64,000 nt of DNA from Zonotrichia leucophrys gambelii (Eukaryota > Chordata > Aves > Passeriformes > Passerellidae): assembly GCF_028769735.1 (NCBI RefSeq), contig NC_088171.1:80838716-80902715 (forward strand). Reading direction: 5' to 3'. This document shows positions 54,110 through 64,000 of the stretch, piece after piece (the stretch's first letter is position 1; the number at the start of each line of letters is the position of its first letter). The notes under the pieces were generated by a model that saw only the letters and a program-made list of their open reading frames with translations, had not been told where the DNA came from and searched no databases. The position numbers and the translations under genes were made by a program.

Positions 54110-54320
54110 CCTTGTGAGTGTGTGTGCACGCCCATTTGCAAACTGATGTGAGCTTACAGTAGCCTGCAGCCCGGGTGAGCCTGAGGACTGGGGCCGCGGC
54201 AGAAGGGTACGTTGCCTCTGGAACACACACGGCTTTGCAGCAAGGCTTCCCAGCCAGCGCTTGGTGGGCTGCTCTCACAGCAGAATGGCTTCTGGGCAGC
54301 TCGTGCTAGATAAGCTCATA
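54110..54320. other. GC-rich, CpG-clustered intronic patch
   Basis: Eight CpGs lie between about 54128 and 54304, including CAGCCCGGGTGAG and GGGGCCGCGGCAG, against an AT-rich background. No ORF or splice pattern explains it. A regulatory element or decayed repeat is possible. Confidence 0.5.
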
Positions 54321-55539
54321 TCTGCCTGCAAAAGACTGTGCATATTATAACTCCTCAGTCCTTCCCAGGTAGCTGTAGCAGCAGCTCAAACTGCTGCCCT
54401 GAGCAGCTTGGTCTTCCTTCTAAACCCAGGCCTTTCAATCATAATACAGCTTTTTAATATCTTTCTGATATCAAACCCTCACTATTTTCCAAATGCATCT
54501 TTCTATCCTCTCTAGTGGCTTCAGATATTTTTTTGGCCTCCATCCATCTTCTTTAGATAGTTCCATCCCACTGAGTCTGTGTGGATGCTCTTTGGCAGAG
54601 CAAGAACATTTGGAGAGGGTTGAAACTTACTTCTGCTTCACACCAGTGGTAACTTCTCTTGCTTACTTTTCCCCACTGTTGAAAATATCTCTCTCTGTGT
54701 AGAATGTCAAATCTGAGATTGTGCAAGAGAGAAAAGTGCAAGCTCACCCCTGAGAAGGTAACTGGTTTCTTCTGTTGAATTTGTGTAATATACTGGGACT
54801 GTAGGAAGCAGCAGGTATCAGAATGAAAAGATTAGAAAATTATGTGAAGATGGTTGGAGTCTTGCTCTGTTCAGGTGGAATACCCACCACCCTCAATAAA
54901 CTAAACAGCTTTCACACTTTCCACTTGGGTCTAGTTACAAGACCTGTATTTCTATTTCAAGATCTCAGTGGACATGGGAGGTTAATCAAAAAGATGTAAT
55001 GTGGTTGCTGGCTGAGATTGTGCTGTGCTTATCTGCTAAATGGAAAGTCCATTGTCATCTTCCATGAGAGAGTTTCTTCTAAGACTCTGGTTTGGTTGTC
55101 CTTTGCTGTTTTCATTTTCTGTCTTTGCTAGAGCTCATTTTGAGGGGATGCAATTAAAGTTCACTTGCATTGGGATTACCTGTGACAGTGCTCAGTATCA
55201 GAGGAAGAGTAGTGGTGTTCAGGATACTTGACAAATTCTGAATATTTAATGTTGGCAAATTTTAGAGACCTCAGGTTGTATTACATAGATTTAAAGCTAA
55301 CACATATGCCAGGAGAATTTGGGTGTGAGGGTTTTCTCAGTCTTCTCTGACTTTGGTTGTCTGGTGTATTCACTGCTGAAAACTTAAGTAATAACTGAGA
55401 GGTGATGTACAATAATCCACCCCATATAAATGCTAGTGAGTAGTGTACAATGACCATTATACAGGAATAGTCAGATCTTTGTTTTGTGTTTTTGTCACAG
55501 CAGTACATGAATTATTATTCCTTCTGCTGATCTTTATTT

Positions 55540-56760
55540 TCTCAGTTTCTTGATGAGAATTTCTTACAATTTTTCAATTTAAAAATTTGGTTATTACCTA
55601 CAATTTTTAGTACTCATGCTTACTCATTATCTTTCTTAACCACATTCTTATGGCTGTAACTCCAGTTACCCACTAATGCAGCTGAAATCACATAAAAAGC
55701 AGCAGCAGTAGCAGACCTTCTCCTGTTATTTTCTCTTTTCCTTAAAGATGTTATTTACAAACTACGCTTTGCATACTTTTCTGATTTAAAAAAATAAAGT
55801 ATTTTAATACAATATTGTACAAATTAATTTTGAAACAAATTAATAACTGGAACACTTTGAAATTGTTTAGATAATTCAAAGATCTAAATACAGCATTATG
55901 GCTATCACTTACAAATTTAATCTAAATATTCAGCTTTCATAAATTGCCAGACCTCAGTGTTACATTTTGGAGTAATCACCCAATTTAGTTGCCTCCCCAC
56001 TGAGATACTAGTACCTTACTCATTAAGCTCTGGTAAAGTTAGACTTCTTATTTTCCTTTTGTATTTTAGCTGCGACTCTTTTACTTGTGTTAGGGAAATA
56101 CTGTATCTTTGATTTATAATTTCTGATTCATTTAAACAAGTTAGGGATAGTCAGGTGAAAACTGAATTTATAATCCCAGTTGTTAATGGGCAGGGGTTTG
56201 CAATCCCCAATCTGAAATTTTAAAATCAGCAAGAGAGACATTGAATAATGTCATCTTAACCTGAAACATCAAGGTTACTTATCACAAAACTATAAATCCC
56301 TGTCCAGAGATTTATTTGAAAAAAATTGCAGACAAAAAAATTTTCAAAAATTTTTGCCTTGTGCAATCTAGAACTTTTTTTTTTCTATTAATTTAAAATT
56401 CATTTAAGTTAAATGAATACAATCTGAGGACTTAAAAGAATTTTAAGACTTTACTATTTTAAAATTCTAATGTGGGTTTAGACACAGAATTGTTAAATTA
56501 TTTTTCTTTCTTCCATGTTGTACTTAATCTGTAATCATACACTGAAAGTACAGGGACAACTGTGAAAATCAAAGACTTGTTAAAATATTTTTCTTTAGTC
56601 TGTTAGAAATTGTATGGGAGTATCATTCAAGAAGTTATTTATTTAGAAAGCTCCACATCTTTTCAAGCTTCATACTTCATACTTTCTTACTTATAAACCT
56701 TTAACAAAATACCTTGTTAATTGCAATTATTTTTCAACTGAATAAATATGTAACAAGCTC
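55540..56760. other. Very AT-rich intronic stretch
   Basis: More than 1 kb dominated by A/T, with local palindromes such as CAAAAATTTTTG near 56346 and several T and A runs. No gene or named repeat was recognised. Confidence 0.7.
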
Positions 56761-57205
56761 TCAAAGTAGAAGAGCACAGGGGAAAGGTGCTTTTAAAACA
56801 TGACTTGAACAACTGGCTCAGTAGTATTTTCTGGATAGATCAACTTTTGGAAACAACAGATTGCCTTGTTAAAACAATTTTTGTTAGCTGTGACACCTGA
56901 ATGTCAAATGTTTTCAACTGGTTTGCAGGTGAGTGATGTATCTCACAGAGATTTACATCCAATGCATTTGTCTCACTGTCTTATATCTTCTCCAGTTCTC
57001 TTCTAAACATCCAAAGTCTGACTCCTGTCCTTAGGAACTTCTGTACTCTGTTTTCAGTAGAACATGCTGCATACTGACAAAATAAGACATGGGAACAGCA
57101 TCAAATAAATGTCTCAGACTGTATTATTTGTCATCTGTTCAGTTCCTAGAGAAATATATTTGTGCACACATGTATGTGAAACGTGTTTGAGACTAAAGTG
57201 ATACA

Positions 57206-57240
57206 TGTATGTATGTGCAAGGGTGTGGGTGTGTTTGTGT
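57206..57240. repeat. GT-rich low-complexity run
   Basis: TGTATGTATGTGCAAGGGTG followed by GTGTTTGTG-like units. Imperfect (TG)n. Confidence 0.8.
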
Positions 57241-60200
57241 TGTATACATTCTGATATAGAAAGGATGATTATGGAAACCATGATACCTTTCTGTCTTCAC
57301 TGACTGCTGCAAGCTCTGAATATCTGCTGTTGAGTATAGATGCAGCTGCCTTCTTACAGTAGGACCTGTTAACAGAGCAGCCATGTTTTATCCATCTCTT
57401 TTCATGCTGTGGTGGATATAGATATTTTGGACTTACCAACCCATCTCAGTTGTTTCCATGCTTTTCTAGAACGTGGATCTCTTCTCAGGCTCTGACCAAG
57501 TAATTTTGTCCACAGAAAGCCCACGTTTTCTGTCAGAAAGAAACCTGTCAGAATGCAAAGTTAGGACAAAACTCAAATGAATTGTGTATTTCCACAGACA
57601 GCCTCCTCAAGGGAGGCACTGTTATTACAAGCAGTTCCCACAAGCCAAAATGGGAAAAAGCACAGGAAATAAAAAAGTCAGTCTGCAGGAAAATGTGTAT
57701 TTCACCTTTTCAAGAATCTAGGTTCCAGCTTAGAAGAGTCACAAACCAATTGAGAGGTCACAACAATTGCATCCCAGTTAAGCCTAAAGTTTGAAGGTGA
57801 ATTTCTGCAAGATATTAAAGAGATTGTTCCTTCCTGAATGCTGCAATTGTTCAGAAATGTAGCTGAAATAAAAGTTTAATGTTAAGACTCAGAGGGAGAG
57901 AGAGATTTTAGTAGGAATAGATCAGTGTCCTCTGATTACTGCTGTAATATTTTTATTCAGAAGATACTCAAGGGAAAAGTACCAACAGAATTAAATGTGT
58001 AGTTGTGTCAGATATTTAAGCACCCCACTTTTTCTTCACAGTGTAGTTATTCCTAATTTGCATATTCATGAACTAATTTATAAGGTTTATACAAGGTCAT
58101 ACTGTATTAATTATAGCAGTGGCATTCAAATAGCACTCTCAAGTATAGTGCTTTTAATGCTTCTTCAGCATTCCTGGTAAAAGCATTATTTCAACATATC
58201 AAATTGATGCTTCAAATTCTATATAGCTCTAGAAGTTTATTCTGGGCTGAAGCTAATGAAAATCTTAAACAGAAATTTTGATTTTAGGCTGATATTACAG
58301 AATGGTCTTTGTATCCTTTTTTGGTCTAAAAAATAATACATAATTCCAGCCACTTTTTACTTTTCTGCACTTAAAAAAATAGAAGCTTTGGTAGCATACC
58401 TCCTTCCTGCATCATTTTATCTGATAAAAGAGATGCTGGGCTGCTCTGCAAAAATCTGCCTCAAACACAGAACAAACTCCCAGTGTATTGATTTAACACA
58501 GAGTTAGCCAAAACGTGATCTGTCGACATACATCTTCAAAATACTGTGTAAGTGGTTCCTGGGCAAACAAGGAAACTCACTCATGGGTCACTGGGGCTTC
58601 ATGTGTGGATACCAAATAGAAATACTGGATTTGTATGTTAAGAGTTGAAGACCTAGCTGAAATTTAGTTCTTTTTCTTCAACTGACATATTTTATTCTCT
58701 TTAACATGAAAGTATGTGGATTATTTCAGGGAAAAAGTCCACAGCTTGACTGGATGTCATACAATTAGAAGTATTTACTTATTGCCATGGCAGGAGTGTG
58801 TTCTTCCTGTATTTAAGTAATTTACTGTTTCTGGAATTACAGACCTACATGTGAAAAGGATGAATATGCCTTTTGCATCTTATGATATTCTTAGGCTCAG
58901 CAACAGTGACAAAATTATAAAGTGTTGCTTCTAAGGCTGAATGGTTTATGATGTGCCCTAGCCTTAAATGTGAGGGTGTTGAATATCTCAAGTATATTTT
59001 GAAGGACTGGCTTTGTTTCCAGATTTTGATGATTTTTAATTCCTTTCAGGTTGAATGCCTACTGTTAAGTAGTGCCTAATGTGAAAATTAAATGTCCATT
59101 CTTATTTGCATAGTTAGATAGAGTTAATTTCCATTTCCGTCTGCCAGAGGTTTAAGCCTTGTGGATGTGAATGCTTTGAAAAAAGTAAATAGTTTATTTT
59201 GTGAAATGGCTTCAACTTTGTTGTTTGGGTTTTTTGTCATTTCAAAACAGTTTCTGTTTATGCAGTAACAAGTGTTAGCTTGGCAGACACTGTAATAAAG
59301 TATGATTTGAGTCTTGGTGTCCTGCTGGCTTGATTTTAGCTGACTGTGAAGCACAGCTGACAATAACAGGTCTCCTCACTGGCCAGCTGCAGAGCTGAGT
59401 ATCACAGTGCCACAGATGCTTTCTTTCAGGGAAGAGCCCCCTAAGCCTGTGTGGTACCACATGTATTTCAGAGCTCATCCATGCAGTCACTGTGTGGGAA
59501 GATAAAGAGATGGAGCCAATTTTTTCTTGGCTGTCTGGGCCCATTGAGAAGAATAACCATGAGTGTTACTGGGAATCAAGGTGTTCCTCTGTTGTGGCTT
59601 TGCTGACCATCAAAAATCCTAAATAGTCCTTTTTGAATGGCTACTTTGACAAACTCATATAGTTTGGCTCCACAGAAAATATTATTTGTCTCAGCATGAG
59701 AGAAAAGCTGATTGTGACAATTCTGTGGCACCACTCATGGTCACAGTGATTGATGATAGAGGATGATGTTTTATTTACCCAAGAAAGATAAGAAACACAA
59801 TCTTTCAGAGTTTGTATGCCCACTCAATTTCACCAGAGATAATAAAATAACACTCAGTAAGTCTGGGTTCTTTGGTGCTTATTGCATGGTTTCTATATTG
59901 ACTAGATTTTCTCTTCGTAAAACTATTCGCATTACTAGGCAATATGAAAAAGGAACATATGAAAACATGTGGCTCTGAATAGTGAAAGAGAGCAGGGTGT
60001 ACTTCTGCAACCTTCCCTCTTTGTCTCTTGATAAATGGCTTCAAATGTGAATAAAATTTGCCTAGGAATGGGAGATCATTTGGTCTCTGCTCAGTCTGAG
60101 GATTTGCAGTAGAGAGATATGTTTGAAGTACACCGAGCTTGCTTCAGCCTTCTGAGTAAGCCAGCCCATATCACAGAGTAAACATTTTATCACCTCCTTT

Positions 60201-61436
60201 CAGAATGTTGTGGTTGTGTGAACTGTTGGGCTTCAGGCACAGGAGTAATTAATGCCAGCAACCCAAATTGAGGCAGTGCTCAAATCTTCTCCTGAGAGAT
60301 GCTTTGATGGCATTCCCCATGTCTGCAAGCTGGTGAGCTGCTGAGAGCTGGTGAGAAATGCTCTCCAGCTGTAAGTGTAGCACTGAAGCCCCAAGAGCTG
60401 CAGTCCCCACTAATCACATTCACAAACTTTGCAACTTTTTTCTGTTTGGGAAACATTTTCTCAAGAACTCAAGAACTCTCCTGATGAAGTAAGTAAATAA
60501 ATAAAAATACAGCTCCTGAGGGGTGGAATGAAAAATGCAGACTGCCAGGCCTGCTTGGTTTGCAGTCCACTTAGAATGTGTGATCTGAACCCTGAAAAGC
60601 AGATAATTTCAGAATATCATATTTTGTGAAACTGATTAGTGAGTGTTGAGATTGTTTTCTTGTTATCATCCATAACAAATGGATGATAAAACTTGCAGAT
60701 CTCCATAGAGGAGTTTTAGCACTTTGGAAGATTTTTTTGTTGGTCTCTTTTGATGAAGAGAGGGCAGTCTGGTAAGAACACATTGAGAAATGGAGATGAA
60801 GACCACTACTTGCAATAAAATGGATTCCCCCCTTTCTGAGAGGATTAGTAAAGTGGACAGGTGATTTGAGGGTAAATTGATGCTTCTATAAAAACTGAAG
60901 TAAAAAGCAAGTGATGTTTTTCACTAATTCAATTCTATTTTGTTGATTTTATCCAGTTTGAATATTTCTGTGGTCATAATACAAACTAACACACAAGTGA
61001 AGTGAGATGGTTTAAATCTTGGGCAAGGTGGTGCTGATTTCCAGCTACAGCTTACTGAGACACACACAGCCTTGCAAACACTGCCTCAGAAAGGCAGCAG
61101 CAGCATAAAAGGAGAGATTTTTGTGTGTTCTGCCAGCAAAGTCTGTGCTGGTTTTGTCTAATACAGAAAAAAGGGTGGCACACTAACCTCTTCTAAAATT
61201 AGTTAGAGATACTCTGGGGTTTGTATTTCAGGTGTTTATTCCCGACTGTCTTCCCTAAATTAGCTTCATATACAATATTTTCAATGTCTTTATTACTGGT
61301 GGGACAGTTTTCTTGGGAAAGAATACATTCAGTAAAAAAATTTAGGAATCCAGTATTTTAAATGCATAAGCACGTACTATGAAAACATTTAACATCTGCC
61401 TGATAGATGTCCTTTTACCAGAGCATATAGTGACAA

Positions 61437-61692
61437 AAAGGAATGGTTTCAAACTGAGAGTAGGTTTAGATTATATGTTAGAAGGAAATTCTTTACTGTG
61501 AGGGTGGTAAGGCACTGGAACTGGTTGTCCAGAGAACTTGTGTATGCCCATCCCTGGAAGTGTTCAAGGCCAGGCTAGATGGGAATTTGAGCAACCTGGG
61601 ACAGTGGAAAGTGTCCCTGCCCATGGCAGGGAGGCTGCAGCCAGATGGTCTATAAGACCCCTTCCAACCCAGACCATTTTGTGATTCTATAA
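61437..61692 (+). mobile_element. CR1 LINE, 3' end (5'-truncated)
   Basis: About 255 bp closely follows the CR1 3' UTR: GGTTTCAAACTGAGAGTAGG, AAATTCTTTACTGTGAGGGT, GGCACTGGAACTGGTTG, CCCATCCCTGGAAGTGTTCA, TGTCCCTGCCCATGGCAGG and CCCCTTCCAACCCAGACCA, ending in a single GTGATTCTATAA tail unit. It is the best-preserved repeat in the window and a typical 5'-truncated avian CR1. The open frame that crosses it on the - strand is an accident of the repeat. Confidence 0.95.
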
Positions 61693-62599
61693 TACCATTT
61701 TTAGCTAGGATTACACACTCCATTGCAGACAGTTTCTGTGACAAAGTACTTTTGGAGTATTTGTCCTAGTGTAGCTTTTTTACATTCACAGCTCATTTAT
61801 TTTTGTCATGTAGTCATTTATTGCAGTTAGTTGGTTCCAGCTTCAGTGTTTCCTCTTGAAGGACAGTAGTATTGTGAAACACCTCCTCTTCTCCCCCTGC
61901 TGTCATTCATCCATCTTTGTATGGGATTTAATGTGCACAAAAGAACAATATTTGGAAAGTGTTTAAAAAATATGGTCACGAGAGGGCACAATATAAGTAT
62001 TGTGCCACACAAATTTGAGTTTAGGAGGTTTTTTTAATCCCCTAATGAAGTGAAAATACCCACTAGAATGGATAATAAAAATAGTTCTTTACAAAAAAAT
62101 TACTTAATTTCCTGTATTCACTTTATATAATTGATTTGTGCTGAGGAGGTTTTTTAGTTGACTAGTCAAATTGATTGTCTTTGGTTGATTTTGATACCTG
62201 CGGTGTTTGCTTGCCAGACTTCATGTTAAAAAGAAGTGTCTTCTAATCAATGCAGATATGAGAAAATGCCCAGTGTTGTTTGCACTCATGGTAGTTATTT
62301 AGGCATGAGAGTCAGCTGCCTGTGCTGGTGGTCTCACTGCACAGGTGGGCACCTGCAGTCAGTGAGGAGAGAGACCTACACACCTACAGCTGCCTGGCCT
62401 TGGGCACAGCTTATCACCTCAGAAGTATCTAAGTTTCATAAACCCACAGGAATAAGGACTATCTTATTTTTAGTTAACAAACTAAAGTGGGAGGTCATCC
62501 TTTTTATAGCCCATGTAATAAAAGGAGCAGAGCAGGGAGTAGTGTTTCTGTTTGCATTCACCAACAGCATGACCAAAACCAAACATTTGTGAGTCAGGG

Positions 62600-62935
62600 T
62601 GAATATTTCCTGTGCACAACAGAAGGATCAGCTGGGACACATTTGAGAGAGAAGAACCAACAGTGACAAGTTAAGTAAGGAGGGTGCAGGTTTATTAATT
62701 TAACATTAAGGATGGTGATGTAACTGGGGTGGTATCTTCTATGCTGGGTATCAATGTGCTTTGGAAACAGTGCAGTTCTCCTTAGCCCACTCTTAGATGG
62801 AACTGCGTCACCCTTCCCTGTCACTGGGTTGCAGAGGTCACTGAGGACACCTGCTCCACACACAAGGCATAGGATCCACCAGCAAAATCAGCAGGAGTGT
62901 GGCTGCCACTGGAGTCACCAGCCCTGAAACAGGGA
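62600..62935 (-). mobile_element. Possible LTR-like segment (unproven)
   Basis: This segment is more GC-rich than its flanks. On the - strand it carries a clear AATAAA (complement of TTTATT at 62691-62696), followed by a pyrimidine-rich stretch resembling an R/U5 region (62600-62690). About 240 bp of GC-richer sequence precede the signal, as U3 would. Chance AATAAA in an AT-rich intron is common, so the call is weak. An antisense terminal exon is an alternative I cannot exclude. Confidence 0.25.
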
Positions 62936-63182
62936 AGAGGGAAATTCACATGAATGATACCATTTTCAGAACTGAAATTTTATACAGAAATTACATGGGA
63001 GTTTGTAATTGTTTTTACAAGAACGTGTTTGCTTTTTTTGTTTCCCTTACCTTTTAGAGAATTGGTAGTTTTGTTTTTACCTTCACCTAGGTTATAGAAT
63101 AATCAGCTAAAAGAGTCCTTGGGCACTGAATTACTCAAAGATTTCCAAGATTTTTTTATTATTATTCTTTTTGCGCTTTAGT

Positions 63183-63204
63183 AAAAAAAAAAAAAAAAAA
63201 AAAA
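63183..63204 (+). repeat. 22-A homopolymer
   Basis: A run of 22 A. The upstream sequence (TTTTTTTATTATTATTCTTTTTGCGC) does not resemble a retroposed transcript or a SINE body, so a plain homopolymer is the best reading. Confidence 0.95.
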
Positions 63205-63639
63205 CCTGGAGTACATAAACAGGCAGTGTTTCCACCTTGAAGGATTTCAGGAAAACAAATTGTCTTCCTTTGATTATAAAAGCAATTTATGACTTGTTTT
63301 AGGTGTCTTCTTTAACTGGACACCTGAATGAGGTACTGCTTGTTTAGAGGCATAATAGTGCTGTATGTATATCACATTTGTGTTTACAAAGATGATCTGT
63401 AAATAATCAGGTTTTTTAACAGTTGTTTCCCCTGAATATGTAGGAACTTTAAGCACTTTTCTAGTATTATTATCTGTAATGAAAATGCATAATTACTTTC
63501 TAATAAAACAGGAAGATGTGTGCATCTCTAGAGGGAATTGTATACATTTATATATTTTTCTTTTTTTGTACTCTTTGGTCTGAATAATGGGGTTGGTAGA
63601 ATTTGTTTTGAGGCAGTGGGAAGTGATTGCATTAGCACA

Positions 63640-63960
63640 AATATTTTATTGGAGAATCATGGCTCCACATATCATGAAACACCATTGAAAGCATTAACTG
63701 ATTAATTATCCCCCATAATTCTCCAACATATCTCTGTCTAAATTATAATGCTTACAGTGTTGCTGCTGCTGGGGTTACATTTTGCCTGACCTTATGGCAG
63801 ACATGCAGTGTAATTGCTAAATAGGGGCTAATTTATGTAAACAAATGTTAGTTTTTCATAGCATGAGCCCTATCATTATGTTTTATTGCTAGTGGATGTG
63901 TTATGTAGTCAGCCATTCTTCAATGGTTTGGGTAGACCATTATAGTAAATTATCTTTATA
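63640..63960. promoter_or_regulatory. Candidate conserved intronic element (TAAT-rich)
   Basis: Contains GATTAATTATCCCCCATAAT, AGTGTAATTGCTAAAT and GGCTAATTTATG with mixed-complexity spacers. It reaches near the window edge. Conservation was not tested. Confidence 0.3.
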
Positions 63961-64000
63961 CTATAAACTAAAAAGATTAGAGTTTACAAAATGAAAGTAG

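Noticed and set aside
63080..63140. TTATAGAATAATCAGC, reminiscent of a reversed CR1 tail
   Set aside because: Only the first bases resemble the tail and the expected following blocks are absent.
63183..63204. Poly(A) run as the tail of a processed pseudogene
   Set aside because: Upstream sequence has no coding remnant, AATAAA at the right distance or target duplication.

Overview
The window is a stretch of vertebrate, almost certainly avian, genomic DNA lying wholly inside one large gene on the + strand. Three short coding exons (16468-16600, 36964-37177, 52245-52428) encode 177 consecutive codons of the armadillo-repeat domain of delta-2 catenin (CTNND2, also called NPRAP or delta-catenin). 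They have canonical AG/GT boundaries and their phases join perfectly (2-0-1-2). Everything else, about 63.5 kb, is intron: the 3' part of one intron (1-16467), two complete introns (about 20.4 kb and 15.1 kb) and the 5' part of a fourth (52429-64000). The gene's start, first exons, last exons and 3' UTR lie outside the window.

The bird assignment rests on the repeats. There are three fragments of CR1, the dominant LINE of birds, all in + orientation: an internally deleted copy at about 22070-22483, a very short tail at about 41025-41081, and a 3' end at about 61437-61692. There is also an LTR fragment (24409 to about 24655, - sense) of a type I recall from many non-galliform birds, and two weaker LTR-like segments (about 32030-32480 and 62600-62935). 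Two old MIR-like SINE remnants (about 8705-8795 and 39680-39760) are at the limit of recognition. No Alu, B1/B2 or L1 was seen, and repeat density is low.

None of the many open frames outside the three exons looks like a gene. They are short and often overlap on opposite strands. None shows a recognisable domain, except decayed CR1 reverse-transcriptase remnants in the 22.1 kb copy. I saw no rRNA, tRNA, CRISPR, operon or phage-like structure.

The rest is small-scale structure: AT microsatellites, homopolymers, three young-looking short tandem or direct duplications (17813, 37551, 49908), a palindromic direct repeat (44634-44682), a perfect 12-bp hairpin (39040-39072), two CpG-clustered patches (about 1730-2080 and 54110-54320), and several AT-rich blocks dense in TAAT-type motifs that look like conserved intronic enhancers, which alignment must decide. 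I found no previously undescribed biological system. The most useful leads are the splice architecture of the three CTNND2 exons, a weak donor with a long in-frame read-through, and the candidate enhancers and LTRs.
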